NCBI GenBank assembly: GCA_028752905.1
Contig: JAQNBH010000006.1
Span: 26,884,944-26,948,943, forward strand
Direction of reading: 5' to 3'
Length of the DNA stretch: 64,000 bases
Source of the DNA: Cladorhizidae sp. MBARI D1340-BT2
Lineage: Eukaryota; Porifera; Demospongiae; Poecilosclerida; Cladorhizidae
Shown: piece by piece, positions 1-12,735 of the stretch
How positions within the stretch are numbered: the first letter of the stretch is position 1
Layout: every line of letters starts with the position of its first letter
Notes under the pieces: model-generated
The model's input: only the letters and a program-made list of their open reading frames with translations
Told to the model about the DNA's origin: nothing
Databases searched by the model: none
Translations under genes and position numbers: made by a program

Positions 1-209
1 TACCTACCTGACTGTACGCTTGCATAAAGATATAAATATTATCCAGTTAGCAATTCCATTCTTATTTACTTAGCATTAGAGATTCAAGCCTTCATGGACT
101 ATCCTTGTCACAACTGTCAAGCAAAGATAACAGGGCACTCGACCTTCAAAATTAAGCCACTGCTACGAAAGGAACTAAGTCGTCTGGAATGATCCTAACA
201 CTGTCTTTT

Positions 210-479
210 TCAAAAAGGTTGCTTGGGCCAAAAAATTAACTTTGTTGTGATGCTCGTTATGGAAAGGCAAGGATCCAGATCTAGTGGAAGCACTAGAAAC
301 ATGTTAAGCAATATTGCCAGCCATATTAAAACACAAACACAGAATCTCCGACTACTTGTTCTTTTCATTGCACTGCCTGGCACCAGAATGTTAGCAGTTG
401 AATCGGAATGGACTTCCCTGGCTGCTGGGGAGCCACTCTCAAGAGCCTGAACTAAAGCCAAGACCACCATGATCACCAT
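210..479 (-). other. 89-residue open frame with hydrophobic segment, left arm
   Basis: The open frame has a short hydrophobic N terminus and a strongly hydrophobic stretch near residues 50-65, so it could encode a signal or membrane segment. An almost identical frame exists in the right arm at 22,629-22,898, but the two arms are near-identical DNA, so this is not independent evidence of selection. In the diverged third copy only the second half stays open (14,992-15,186, minus) and the first half is disrupted. I see no homology to a known family. It may be an exon of a gene running leftwards, or chance. Confidence 0.2.
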
Positions 480-958
480 AATTTTTCTGTATTCAGTTAA
501 TTATCACAACCTTTTTGAAATAGAAAGCCAAAGTTTGTACTTGTCATCAATAGGAGCCTCTAGCCCTAGATGCCGACTACTCTAACACCCTAGCAGTTTT
601 AGAACTTCTATAACTTTTGACAAACATCAGATGAAGAATTGCCAAGAAATATATATATACCATGAGATGTGTTTTTTATCTCTCATTTTTCTCAGCTAAT
701 GTTCATTGTGTTTCAGTGTCAAGTTAAACAGAAACTTGGAGCTCTGGAGACTGATAATGTTAGGATGTATGTGGTGAAAAATGGAAATCATTGACTTCTT
801 TTAATATCATGTAATTCTGACAGTTTGTCCACCTGTTCTTTATAGATGCACGCACTTTATTATTTAGAGGACCACGATACAGCTGTGATTTATCATCCCT
901 ACATATATAGTATGAATGCATTCTTGATTTATAATTATTTTGATTACTGTAACTTTAG

Positions 959-1124
959 ACCCTGGATTGCCTACAAGTGCTGGTACAAATATTGGGACAT
1001 CAGAGGTCTTCCATTCAAAAGATCCATACAGGTGGATACTCTATTGTTGTATTTTCTTGATTTAATGAATGTTTTATTTTTGAGACTCCATCCTTCCCTG
1101 ATGAGCAAGCCAGTGAGAATCTCG
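959..1124 (+). pseudogene. Tyrosine-module exon pair 1, left arm (decayed)
   Basis: There are two candidate exons: 959-1031 after an ACTTTAG acceptor, and 1,085-1,124 ending at a GTAGGT donor. They match the intact pair at 15,748-15,915. Compared with that copy, the first exon has lost one base (73 versus 74 nt), its donor has changed from GTGAGC to GTGGAT, and the tyrosine position of the second exon reads serine (EQASENL). The same defects occur in the right arm (21,988-22,153), so they predate the inverted duplication. This copy is probably skipped or dead. Confidence 0.5.
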
Positions 1125-1594
1125 GTAGGTGTAACTTAGTTTTGATTTATTCAATCTGTTTATTTTTCCATGTGGATAATTTTTACACAAATTGATCCAT
1201 ACAATAAACGTGCTTTCATTAAATTAATCAAGAATCACGAAGGATCAAGAAGCACGAAGGTTATATTTTCCCTCAGGTTATCCAAGATAAAGGGATTTAA
1301 TTTAGAAGTTCTATAATTTCAAGATGAAATATATGCCAAAGGAAATGCAACATGAAATATTGTGTTCATATCCTATTTTTCTCAGCTCATGTTCAAAGAT
1401 GTCAGTCAAGAAAGTAGGATTACTCTGACAATTTTTACATATGCTCTACAAAAACATTGTTTAAATGGGCAAGCATTCTTTTAAAACACAATGGGAAAAG
1501 TAGGCTACACCACTCTAGTATGCAAACATTGATTGTATTAGCCTAGTATGCACACAGTATAAACGCATTCTAAAATGTTCCATTTTTTCCCCAG

Positions 1595-1752
1595 GATTGC
1601 CTACAAATGATGTTCCAACATTTGGCCTCTCAGGAGATGGTCTTCCAGCCATACATGTGAGCCAATACTCTTTTATTGCTTATTTTAATTTGTTGATTTG
1701 TTAATCCTACAGGCTCTATCCTTGACTGGTGAGCAAGCCTATGAAATTCCTG
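1595..1752 (+). CDS. Tyrosine-module exon pair 2, left arm
   Basis: Exon a is 1,595-1,656 (62 nt), with acceptor CCCCAG and donor GTGAGCC. Exon b is 1,713-1,752 (40 nt), with acceptor CCTACAG and donor GTATGTTT. Exon a needs one base from the previous exon and ends in phase 0, and exon b ends in phase 1, so the pair can be repeated without breaking frame. It encodes a Gly/Pro/Ser linker beginning GLPTND and then LTGEQAYEIPG. The tyrosine in an acidic Y-E-I-P setting resembles an SH2-type phosphotyrosine site. That role is an inference. All four splice sites and the frame are intact. Confidence 0.6.
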
Positions 1753-3137
1753 GTATGTTTGGAATACTCTTTAGATGAGGTGTTTATGACAAAATTCTCT
1801 CAGAACAAATAAAGAAATTTTGTAATGTCATTGTCATAAGAACCCTAATAATGTATAGGATAGCTTGATTAGAACATCTGTGAGATTTACATCAATATGA
1901 ATACATGCTGAGAAATATGTCATATGAAATATTGTGTCTATTAATAACCCATTTTTCTCAGATCATGTCACAAACATTAAATTTGCACTTCAGTTTGCAT
2001 AGGAACATAGTCAGCACCTTCCACATTACAAGTATCCACTATGCAATTTTCTCTGAGGACTGAATGCTTGTAGCGACCACCCAGTGCATCATAGTATGTG
2101 ACAGATAGCAAAGATAGAAGGAAATTTAGCAATAAAAATCCATTGGTAGAACTTGTTGAACCTGAAGTCGACTACTTGATAGTTTTAATCAATGAGGGGA
2201 TCAATAACGCCTTAGCTAAAGTAGAGGCACCAGCTAGACATTGAAACAACCAGCAAATCCTCACCTAGGGCTAACTAACCTCTAACTTTATTGCAATGGT
2301 AACATAACCAGCAAATCCTCACCTAGAGCTAACTGACTTCTATCTTCATTGGAATGGTAACACAGGGTGTGCATTTTACAATCACCATTCAAATTTCATA
2401 ATTCAAGCACCCCCCTTAGATGTTCAAGGCGAGTAAGTAGTTCGACTCCCTTTATTTCCCTTAGGGTAGGTATGTATCTTTATAGCCAGGTATTGCACTG
2501 GTACTCTCTATATTCAATGGAGGTTGATATTAAAAAAATTATGTCTTAGCTCTAACTTATTTAAGCAGTTTCTTAGCATCCTGATGGTAGTTTCTTCCAT
2601 CTTTAGATCAAAAAGGAATTCCAGCTTACCATGATACTTCACTATGGTGGTGCCTAGTGGACATTAAAAAAAATCCAGGAAATTTATTTTAAGTCTATCC
2701 ATAACAAACGAAAATTGGTAAAGAACATAAACACAATAATTGAATTGTATGTGTGGAGCAAATCTGAGAGTTGAATCAGCAGCTACATGCTCTAGCAGCC
2801 TACTGCTCTACAGCTGTAGCATTTTAGAACTTGTATAATTTTTTCCAACATTCTGATGAAGAAGTTCCAGTAAATATATAGTATAAGATGTAGTCAGCTT
2901 GTGTTCATTGTGTATTGGTGTAAAGTTAAAACAGCTCTGGACAGAGCGTGTATTAGAATGGAGGTAGGTGAAAGTTGGAAGACATTCAACTCCTTTCAAA
3001 GTCATATAATATTGACAGTTTTTCCACTTATTCTTTATATATGCACTGTACTTTGTTGATTATAGTGCCAAGGATAATCTCTGATATATTGTCCCTACAT
3101 AGTATGAATACATTCTTGATATATACTCAAACTTTAG

Positions 3138-3308
3138 ATCCTGGATTGCCTATAAGTGGTGGTCCAAAACTTAGGACATCAGGTCTTCCATCACAACCAT
3201 CCAGACATGTGAGCCAATACTCTATCGTAGTGTTTGCTTAATTTTACAGTGATTGTTTTAACTTTCAGACTCAATCCTTTTCTGGTGAACAAGTCTATGA
3301 AAATCCTG
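3138..3308 (+). CDS. Tyrosine-module exon pair 3, left arm (final donor damaged)
   Basis: Exon a is 3,138-3,208 (71 nt, acceptor ACTTTAG, donor GTGAGCC). Exon b is 3,269-3,308 (40 nt, acceptor CTTTCAG). They encode a linker starting PGLPISGG and then SFSGEQVYENPG. The base after exon b is G followed by ATGTG, where the right-arm copy reads GTATGTG. A 4-base deletion has therefore removed the canonical donor in this arm only, which is a post-duplication lesion. Confidence 0.55.
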
Positions 3309-5993
3309 GATGTGAATACTGAGAGGTTCATGTTATTTTACATATTTTAGTCACTGTTAACAAATTAATTCCCTTGACATAAGTAGCCTAATACTCTACA
3401 AGTCTAGCTTATTTAAAACACTAATGTTTTTACGTCAATATGCTGAACACATGACGAGAATGAAAGGTTGTGTCTCTTCAGTCTGTGTATGCAACATAAT
3501 TGTGCTTTGTATGTAACAAATGCTAACAATAGAGTTTGCTCTGATGTATGATTTGAGTGGGTGTGTGTAGTGATTGCCCAGTGCATAATATCATGTGACA
3601 AATAACAATGAAAGGAGACAATTAGGGATGTAGATACATTGGTAGTGTAGCAGAGCCAGAGAGACAAGTGCATTAGTCCAATACTAACCAGCTGTATGTG
3701 GGCATGTAGTAAAAATTAGTTAGCTACTGGCATGCTATAACATGTATAATAATACCATGTATTTACCTGTAGTCTTAGTGATGTATGATTATTCAAATTG
3801 TATGCATGTCAGAACAGTAGTCATAACAGCAGTCGGAGTAACTTGTTTGAGAACAGTTGAGTTGTTTTGTCTTTTGCTGTGTCTTCTATATCTTATTTAT
3901 TTATCCTCTTAATATATTTAAACCTATCTGAACTCTTAACAGTCTAGCTAGTTGTCTAGAATTGTACTAAGTTGAACATTTATTGAAGTTGAATAGCTAT
4001 AGCAGTACCTACTTGTTGAATAGACTGAACTCGGTCGGTTACGGGTAGACTTTGCTGAAACTTAAGTCGACCACTTTGAAGTTTTAAAGAAAGAGAGGAT
4101 CAAGAACAACACTACTTAGCGTTATTCATCTGGTAGTCATGATGACATTCACCTTCATTATAAACTTAACCCTCCCATCACCAGAGTGATTAATAAAAAA
4201 ATACTACAAATGAATGCAAGGATTGTGTTGCAAGTTAATGTCTGATGGAGAGACGGACAATTACTTTTAGCATGATTACCAATACAGACAAAAATTTAAT
4301 TCTTAGCATTATTGCTGTAATCCCAAGCCTAGACCACATTGCTTTGGGTATTCTACTACTCAAAGTACAGGCCTAACACTATACACTGATCTGTAAATTA
4401 TTGATGTCATAAAATTGTATTGCTTGTACTGTTATAGGTAGAAATATTGAAGCTTACAGATAGCAAACTTTGGCAAGGCTTGGAGGAGAAACCTCCTCGA
4501 TATTGAGTACGACGATCATTTCCAGTTTAGCAAGGCCATTATCCGTGATGATTATTTCCAGTTTAGCAAACCTTTCATACCTAGAGTATCCAAATGGAAC
4601 TTAAACATCCATTTTTAAGATATCAGAAGCTTTACCTGATCCCAAGGAAGCATATCCATTGTGGGCTGCTGTGCTTCTCCCATGCCTTTTACTGTCACTC
4701 TTCCCTTCTAATTTCAATTCTCGTTATTCTGCTGTTTCAGAAGCACACTTTGACTTTTCTCTCTGATTTTTTTCCTTCTTTATTCATCCAGGAAAAGCTG
4801 CTCTGCTGAAAAAATATCTGTGCATGTAGCTATCATTTTAGTATGGACATGCACACAAGAATCTGCTCATATACACATGACTACCATTTTCCCATTAATC
4901 ACACTTCCATAGCTATATAACGCTGAATCTGTTGGCCTCCAGGAGTGCTGTACCAGCTAGCATTGTATTTTTTCATCAGTAGACTTCCTTCTTTGGTCCT
5001 AACCTGGATGAGTGCAGCTGCTAATACAGCTGTGGTTTGTAGCTAGAGTTTTCTTGCAGAACTCTAGAGGCTAGTGCTGTACTGAAAACAATAACAGAAT
5101 GTGCTAACCTAAGCTGTGTATAATGGGAAAGTTAGTGTATAATTAATCTGAGGATTGTTTTCTTTCTGTGGATCCTGCCTAGTACAATGCAGTAGTTAAA
5201 CTACAAATGAGGTTGTAGCTATAGCTTTCTTACAGCTATCTCAAGTGATCCATTCTATATAATATGTCAAACTTTATCTGTTTTAAGCTTATAGACCGCT
5301 AAGGCATTCTTTAAGGTTGAGTTAGAGGCATAGACAGATTGACTATAGAAGCTTTACCTGAGCCTAAGGAAGTGTCTGAATGGTGGATGATGCCGAGCGG
5401 TAGCTAGCAATGAAAGCAATAAATAATTAACTACAGTTATGATTGATTTTGAACACAAATAACTTTCAATGTGTAGCTAGCTATAATTATTATCTTGCTA
5501 GATAGAGCTAAAGTATGATAGTAAGGGTATTCATAAACTGTATTTCAGAATTGGCTAAAAATATCCATGTTTTGTCTGCTGATTGAGTTGATGTTGGTTG
5601 TAGCTAATACCTGATTTATTGTCCAAGTTTCTTCATGCATGAGCCTCCACTCTCTCCTCTCAAACATTATACATTAGGACGGTTAAAATACAAAGGTTGT
5701 ACAAGGTAATATTATTTCTCACACATGCATGCACATACACAACTCACACACACAAATCCTAAAGCCAAAGTGAGCATTCATGGCCAACTACTTGGTTGAC
5801 TTGGTGTGGACAGAGGCCTGGTTGCTATTTTGGGAAGGAATTCCTGTGAAATGAAAATGTATTCATTATACCCCAATATAAAATCTATATTTCTATAATG
5901 ATTTCAGTTAACTATTTTGAGATTTCAGTACAGACCATATTCATACCAGTGGCTTCCAGAGTACCACAGAGTATTGAAACGTATTAGCTTCTT

Positions 5994-6530
5994 TATAAGC
6001 ATAGTTCTGTTTTCAGCCTAAGTAGCAATTCTCACTTGTCTATGCAGCCAGTTCTTCCTGCAACTAGGTTGTTTTCTCTTACAATTCCAAATTTAATAAG
6101 CCTAGTAGGAGGAGTTCTTATTTTTTACAGGTGAACCTACAATTGAATACATACATACATACAAGCATACATATATATGGTTTTCCAAGTTTTCCGTCCA
6201 GTACCCCAGATTTGCAACAACTATGGTCCTGTCTGCTCCCATATCAATGCGCATTCTGCATTCTCTCTGGCCTACCCTGCTTTCTACATATAGACCTGGT
6301 TGTCTGATGGCTGTTATTATAGACTAAGTCATTTCACTTTGTTTTTCCATCCTAACTTCGATCTCATACCCAGAATTGTCACATTTCGACCTTTTATCTG
6401 CCAGCATCCGTTTTCTATCTATGTCTCGTCGGCTGTCGTCACTATGCCACATATAGTTTTGGTTTCGTGCTGAAACTTGATTTGCATTAGAAGTGTTCTC
6501 TTTTGTGCTGTCCTTCACTTTGAGTTATTT
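5994..6530. other. Non-coding stretch after the left arm
   Basis: A short CATA microsatellite lies near 6,150-6,180. A minus-strand open frame (6,324-6,518) rich in Lys, Arg, Asp and Ser adjoins the 30-bp minisatellite and could be the far end of the same minus-strand frame. I see no other gene. Confidence 0.4.
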
Positions 6531-6534
6531 TGTT

Positions 6535-7360
6535 CGGCTTTCTTCCGCTTCTTTATGTTCAATCCTTCTGCTCTCCCTTTTCACTTCCATTCTCTGATTC
6601 GACAATCTTCTGCTTCACTTTCTCTGATTCGATGTTCTTCCACTACTCTTTCTCTGGTTCAATGTTCTTCCACACTCTCTTTCTCTGGTTCAACATTCTT
6701 CCGCTACTCTTTCTCTTGTTCGACGTTCTTACGCTTCTCTTTCTCTGATTCGATAATCTCCTGCTTCTCTTTCTCTTTGTTCGACCTTTTTCCACTTCTC
6801 TTTCTCTGGTTCAAAGTTCTTCCACTTCTCTTTCTCTTGTTCGACATTCTTCCGCTCTCTTTCTCTTGTTCGACGTTCTTCCGCTTCCCTTTCTCTTGGT
6901 TCGACCTTTTTCAACTTCTCTTTCTCTGATTCGACAATCTTCTGCTTCACTTTCTCTGGTTCGATGTTCTTCCACTCTCTTTCTCTTGTTCAACGTCGTT
7001 CCACTTCTCTTTCTCTGGTTCGACATTCTTCCGCTACTCTTTCTCAGGTTCGACGTTCTTCCGCTTCACTTTCTCTGATTCGACAATCTTCCGCTAATCT
7101 TTCTCTTTGTTCGTCCTTTTTCCATTCTCTTTCTCTGGTTCGCATTCTTCCATTTCTCTTTCTCTTGTTCGACGTTCTTCCGCTTCTCTTTCTCTTTGTT
7201 CGACTTTTTTCCACTTCTCATTCACTGATTCGACAATCTCCCTCTTCTCTTTCTCTAGTTCGACGTTCTTCCGCTTCTCTTTCTCTGATTCAACGTCAAT
7301 GTTTTTCTGCTTCTCTTTCTCTGGTTCGGCATTCTTCCTCTTCTCTACCTTCAATTCTTC
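6535..7360. repeat. 30-bp minisatellite (TTCGACGTTCTTCCGCTTCTC type)
   Basis: Roughly 27 imperfect copies of a 30-bp unit, TTCTCTTTCTCTGGTTCGAC plus a TTCTTCC core, pyrimidine-rich on the plus strand. Because 30 is a multiple of three, all frames stay open for long distances. The minus strand encodes a 10-residue charged repeat such as EKEKRKNVEL with the character of a charged coiled coil or helix, but with stops at about 7,094 and elsewhere. Coding status is unproven. Confidence 0.9.
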
Positions 7361-7369
7361 TGTTCTCCT

Positions 7370-9480
7370 CCATAGTCAGGATTAATTTCTGAATGGCATC
7401 CACTGGGTTGGGGAATTCTGTTGTAGTCCTTGTCATTTATGGTCGATGGCTTGACTAGCCCTTCTTGATATCCATATTTGTGTCTTCCATGTTGGTCATC
7501 TGAATTTGCTCTCTTTGGAGTTTATCAGTTTATTCCCCTCGGTCTGTTCTATCTGCTCTCTCAGACTTGTCATTCGCCTTGTTACTTGATGTCATTTCTT
7601 GCATAAAATGGGGGGCAAAATACAAAAATACACAATATGTAAATAATATGCAAACACTATGCACAATATCAAACAATATACACACAGAAATGCTGAAAAC
7701 GTGCTCTCACTTCTCCGAATCAACCAAGCTGAGCCAAGTGCTGGCCACAGTTCCAATTATCCGCTTAGCCAAACTCCAGCTGTCTTCTATAAGTTTCTGG
7801 AAAAAATAAGATAGAGCAACACACTAGCTCTCTTACTAACCAGTCCACTTTGAGGCCTGACACTTCCCTTGTAGAGAAACAGAGTCTAGAAGATTTGCCC
7901 GAGCCTAAATAATGGTGAATTGACACCAAGTGCTAGCTAGCAATGAATTCAATAACTGTGTGCGTGGATCAATATCTCCAGTAGCTATATGTCACAATTT
8001 TGTATGCACGCTTACAATACTACCGGAATATGCGGGAAAGGGCGAGGCAATCCTTGGGCTTGGCCTGAATGGGAATGGTCAGTATACTGGAGGGGAACTG
8101 GCAGGAACATTGCATAGCAAAGTATATGAAGCTGGTGCCTAATTGTCTGTAAAACAATACAACTTCATCGCAAGTCAAATATGAAAAATTTCATATAAGA
8201 ATTATAATTTTGGTTTGGATTTATGACATTAGTTTCCACAAAATCCGATTTTGAATTCAAGTTTAAGTACATTTAAATCGTATTGCTAATATATATCTAG
8301 ATGGACCCTCTCCAGCTATTTAGGAAAGGCTAGATAAAACTAGATACTATGAGAAGCCTTCCTGGTCCATTTCTGCATCTGAATCTTGATCAATACACAG
8401 CAGCTCTTTGCAGTCTTTGTCTGGCATGAAGCAAGTGAAGTGGCCATTGATTTGATGGACCCATGAGCTGCAGTGAGAATTCCTAGGTAAACGAAGATGA
8501 CTATACCTTCTTCTTCCTCATCAGTATCTTCCTAAAGATAGCTATATCACCCCTGGTCACTTAAGTAATGAGGTCATCCTAGTTACTCTCTCATCAATTC
8601 GATGATTTTCTAGACAAGAGATCGTTGGTATTTTTTTAAACATATTTGGCAAATTTCTGGACCCTATATGCAATCTAGGAGTAGGACATAACAATTGGAA
8701 AATTGTAGCAATCATGCGGTGTTTTATGTGTTTTTTAAACTTGCTCTGCCATAAATTATTGTGCTTACAGAGGGTTGGTTAAGGACACGATCAGTGATCT
8801 TGCTGGCAGGGTGGTTCACTGTTGCTAAGCTCTCACTGTTTTTCTGAATCTCATTATTTGAAATCATGCTTCTCTATTTTCTTCACTATTGGCTGAATAA
8901 GAAGGGTGGAGGTGTGAGGCCTGCTGCGACTGTCAGTTTTACCCAATGAGTTGGCAGGCAAAAGTGTACAGGATGTGGGAAGTCATCTTTGAGTACTAAC
9001 TTCTATGGTCCATTTTTATTGTTCTTTTTGTGAGATGTCCGCACCATGATTTGTTAACCCCATTCATATTGAACATGGTCATCTTGAGATTTGGGTATAC
9101 CTAAACTGGTTGAGCTAATGTGCATCAAGTATTAGCTTATGAGGCTATATAGGAGCACTCAGGAGCATTGAGAAACATTTATAGCTTGTGTAGCTCTAGT
9201 TATTGCGGATGAGCAACTCTAGGCCAAATAGAACATGCATCCCTTTATTTTGTGCCTGCACACCAGAGATGTTTGTATTGTTAATTATATCATACTATGC
9301 GAACATGCTGGTAGCAATTGCCAGGTTGGCTAATCCATGTTTGTCTGCCCAAGGTTATCACCTGTTACTGTTAAGATAAATCTTTGTTAAATGTATGTTT
9401 TATAAGTGATAAAAAAGATTTTGTAGAAAAGCTTCCTTACTCATATTAAATATGCAATTGTAAAGCTTGTTCTAAAATTT
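7370..9480. other. No clear gene; short dispersed repeats
   Basis: The stretch near 7,880-7,960 (GAGCCTAAA ... GCTAGCTAGCAATGAA) resembles 5,341-5,430, so a short repeat family is present. An open frame ends at 8,142 with NGQYTGGELAGTLHSKVYEA. It is reminiscent of the tyrosine modules, but I find no convincing splice sites. A GGTTAAGGACAC motif at 8,778 is shared with 46,880. Nothing else is supportable. Confidence 0.4.
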
Positions 9481-9683
9481 CTTGTAAACTAGGGTTCATA
9501 GGACAACCCGTTGGGTTTATAGTTACTTATAATTATGTCTTCTACGAATGGATTTTGGTTGATTCATAAATTTAGAGACTGGAAAATTTCAGCCAAATCT
9601 TGGGAGATCGAAAGGATCTTCTTTGCCACAAGCCTCTGCCGCTCCATTAACTTGCTTATTGATGTTGATAATTTACTCATCAG

Positions 9684-9723
9684 AGTGAATCCATTTCTGA
9701 TGAAGAAGCCTATGAAAATCCTG
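9684..9723 (+). CDS. Isolated 40-nt tyrosine exon
   Basis: A 40-nt exon flanked by an ATCAG acceptor and a GTATGT donor, encoding SISDEEAYENPG. Its length, phase and sequence match the second exon of the tyrosine modules. A linker-like open stretch lies upstream, at about 9,596-9,650 after a TTTAG, but no clear donor follows it, so its partner exon may be lost. It lies between the left arm and the death-domain exon on the same strand, and so extends the chain of compatible exons. Confidence 0.5.
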
Positions 9724-10051
9724 GTATGTTTGATTGATTATGGATATTAAATTTTTTTTTAATTAATGATAACATTTTTCCATGGCATAACTATTTGTAA
9801 ATGTAACCTTTTCCCTCATAAGTCCATTAAAGCTATCATCGGTTTGCAAATACAATAGGCTATAGTTTTGTAATAGAAGTAACTCATTGAGGTGAGCAAA
9901 TAAATAAAAGCTACATTGCAGACAGATTCGTAGCAAATAAATCTGTTCAGAAATCCCTCCTTCCTAGAGATTGAGCATGAGTTATAGGTGGACATCCCTC
10001 ACTGGATTTTTAGTGGCAGTCAAAATAATCCACGGCATTTAATCATGTATC

Positions 10052-10724
10052 TGAGGGGCCAATGGCATTTTTTTCCTTTTCTTTTTTTTAAACTTACGGT
10101 TACCACTTTAGAGCTCCGTAAATTCTGTATGTAAACTTCATTGTATGGACTTCATATATAGCTTAAATGATAGGTCTCTCTGTGTGCTCTCTTCTGATCA
10201 TAAAATTATTTTTATAGGTATAACTATAGCCAAGTTACTAGACCTAAAGTAGAGGGAACTTCAAAATCTGAATGCCTGAATTGGCCGCATTAATATCTCC
10301 AGATTGCAAAGTGCTAAAGATTTGAAATTAGCACCAGTGGCTAGAGGAAGCTCTACTCTATTCAACGACTGTTTTCATTAGGTGTTAAAATATAAGTACA
10401 TGGTCAAGCACGTGGGTGAAATGTAGATTCCTCTAGCCACTGGTGCTAATTTCAAATCTTTAGCACTTTGCAATCTGGAGATATTTATGCCGCAAATTCA
10501 GGCATTCAGGTTTTAAAGTTCCCTCCACTCAAGGTATAGTGACGTGGCTATAGATAAATCTATGAAAAATATTTTAGTATTAAAAGAGAGCACACAGAGA
10601 GACCTATCTTTTGAGGCATATATTAAGGCCATACCATGAAGTTTACAGAATGTACGGAGCTCTAAAATGGTAACCATAAGTAAAAGGAAAAATAATTAAA
10701 AAAATACCGTTGCCACCCCCTTAG
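10052..10724. mobile_element. Foldback (long-palindrome) element, copy 1
   Basis: The first half (10,093-10,330) is repeated in reverse complement in the second half (10,435-10,680), around a centre near 10,385. The CACCAGTGGCTAGAGGAAGC and TCTCCAGATTGCAAAGTGCT blocks show this directly. The outer ends also pair: GGGGCC-AATGGCATTTTTTT against AAAAAAATACCGTTGCCACC. There is no open frame, which is typical of a non-autonomous foldback/MITE. Further copies lie at 42,839-43,225 (half) and 45,515-46,277. Confidence 0.85.
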
Positions 10725-11042
10725 TGATTGATCAAATTATTTTTTGTGTTTTATTATAATTCTATATTTGTAGCTATTACTTATTTCAATGTAAAACCTT
10801 TAACAAAATTTAAGAAAAGGAATCCATTCACTAATGCCTCTTTCTCAGCAGTAAAAAGACGAGAAAAAGAATGTTCATAGAAGCAGTCATGGTTGTTAAA
10901 AAAATAATTTTTTAAAAATCTTGGTCACTCTTATTCAAACTTGAAATACATTTTTTTAAATTTTATAATGATTTGCAAACTGGACATGTACAGTTTTTAA
11001 AGATGTTGAGCTTTGTGGTGCATTTTTATAATTTTTTGTTGT

Positions 11043-11595
11043 GTTGCAGAGCCTGCTTGCCTTCTTCCTGGCTAATGTACTTGTTAAAAATATCTCGGGT
11101 TATTTACTCCAATTCATAATATTTCACGATGGTTCACGTCATATTGTGAACCAGCCTTTAGAATAAAAAATGGAGTATGAATATATCCTTAACAACCCAT
11201 TGAGTGTGAGGTGCATGTAGGCACATTTAACATACAGTATAGGGGTGGGGCTAAAGCAAGGGCTAGAGTTAGGGCTATGGCTAGTATTATAGTTAGACCT
11301 AGGGCTAGAGATATGGCTAAGGTTGGGGCTGAGATAGGGCTAAAGCTAGGAGTATAGTTGGGCTTGGACTAGAAATGGGGCTAAGGCAGGGATAGAGTTA
11401 GGGCAAAGGCTAGCGCTAAAGTTAGGGCTAATACTAGAGCTAGGTGTGTTGCAAGATCCCACTGTAGTATTTGTGGCAAGCCTTCTATAATTGTCCTAGT
11501 TCTTTTCTAGCTATAGCCCTAGCCCTAGGCTATAAGACACAATGGTTGTCTGTCTACATGCTAACGTAGAGTTATAATTTTCTAGGTGTTTATGG
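11043..11595 (+). mobile_element. Repeat element with internal GGGCTA minisatellite, copy 1
   Basis: Its left portion (11,043-11,225), central GGGCTA/TTAGGGCTA minisatellite (about 11,235-11,450) and right portion (11,455-11,595) all reappear in reverse complement at 31,548-32,278. Only the length of the internal array differs. The left end contains GAGCCTGCTTGCCTTCTT, matched by the complement near 32,255. It is non-coding and probably a non-autonomous repeat. Confidence 0.7.
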
Positions 11596-11599
11596 TGCC

Positions 11600-12735
11600 C
11601 TCTCTGAGACAAACAGAAATTCATTACTCCCACCCCCACCCTCTCCCATCCACACACCCCTCCAGCGAATGCTTGATCCTGCCTCTCCCTAAGTTGACCA
11701 TAATCTAAAACTCTGTTGAACCATGTATCTGCCTTAGTTTGGCTGTAATGTCTGTTTGAAAGTTTTGGGCCATTGACTAAGGACTCCCAAGAGTCCAAAA
11801 CCTTCCCAGTGTAGGGCAGTTCTAGACATTTGTATGGAGGCCAAAGATGGCCAAGCATATAAACTGCATGCATGCATGCTATACACACACAAAATGAAGA
11901 TTCCTATGTATTGACCTAGGAAAAATTTTATACAAAAATTTACATCAAGCTATATTGTGTGTGTGAGTGTGTATTATATTTATATTTACTTCTGTATAGA
12001 CCACAACACAAGCTTCAGAGTTTCTAGAATTACAATAACTTTTCTCAATAATCAACTTCAAATTTTATTCTCGTGTTTTGTGCTAGATGCTCTAGCATTC
12101 ATCTATTGAGAAAGTTATTTAATTGCTTGTCAACTGAAAGTTCGTTGATTGCAAATTAAATTTTTTTATCTCGAATTCATTTAGATTTGGCCATCCCAAA
12201 GAAACTAATAACTCTACTTCCTCTTGGAGCCTATACTCTCACATGGCATCTACTTGTGGATAATCCACAATGGTACTTTTCTACTTTGGTTAAGCATCAA
12301 TCATGACTATATCTCCTCCTGTTCCACACCAAATATTTCTTCCATCGCTGATGAGATGTCCACACATGACACCCTCCAGCTCCTCTATACAGCAGTTCAA
12401 ACATCCTTCATCCCTTACCTAGCCCTCTACACATAATTATGATACATACATTCATGGATTGATTGCATCTGCACTTGGGCACTGCTTCACAAGTGGTTGT
12501 ATTCATTGTCCATATTCTTGCCTGCTAATGCTATAGGTACTCTATATAAGTACAGGTCCTCTATTGCAAAGGTGTAAAGCTGCAACTGAAGTTTCCTCTC
12601 CCAGTCCCACTTTCCCTTCCTAGATTTGTGGAGGTGTGTGTGGTTGGCAGTGTTTATCTATTCTTGCCCCCACATGGTACCTATCTTGTATTGCTGTTGT
12701 GATAAAGTCCTGCTTTTGTTTATTGTGATATTCAG
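11600..12735. other. Intergenic or intronic DNA before the death-domain exon
   Basis: I find no supportable gene. Around 12,030-12,110 the sequence resembles the palindromic element at 34,588-34,755 (shared ATAACTTTCTC, ATAATCAACTTCAAATTT and TCTAGC-TTCATC blocks). Confidence 0.4.

Larger units (their letters stand above)
1..5993. repeat. Left arm of a ~6-kb inverted duplication
   Basis: Base 1 onward is the reverse complement of the sequence ending at 23,107. The match runs with few differences to about 5,993, which pairs with 17,100. Examples: the first 60 bases pair with 23,048-23,107, and the stretch around 4,441-4,600 pairs with 18,510-18,665. The window starts inside or exactly at the edge of the arm, so it may extend further left. 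The arm contains three small exon pairs on the plus strand and otherwise non-coding DNA, including a 40-bp tandem duplication near 4,517-4,578. Small indels separate the arms, for example a 4-base loss at the exon donor at 3,309. The arms are similar enough to suggest a recent duplication or ongoing gene conversion. Confidence 0.93.

Noticed and set aside
4485..4502. Small hairpin GAGGAGAAACCTCCTC as a terminator
   Set aside because: Intrinsic terminators are a bacterial feature. This is an isolated short palindrome in eukaryotic intronic or intergenic DNA.
11235..11450. Interstitial telomere (TTAGGG) array
   Set aside because: TTAGGG occurs only as part of degenerate GGGCTA/TTAGGGCTA units and never as a clean hexamer run. 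The array belongs to a dispersed repeat.
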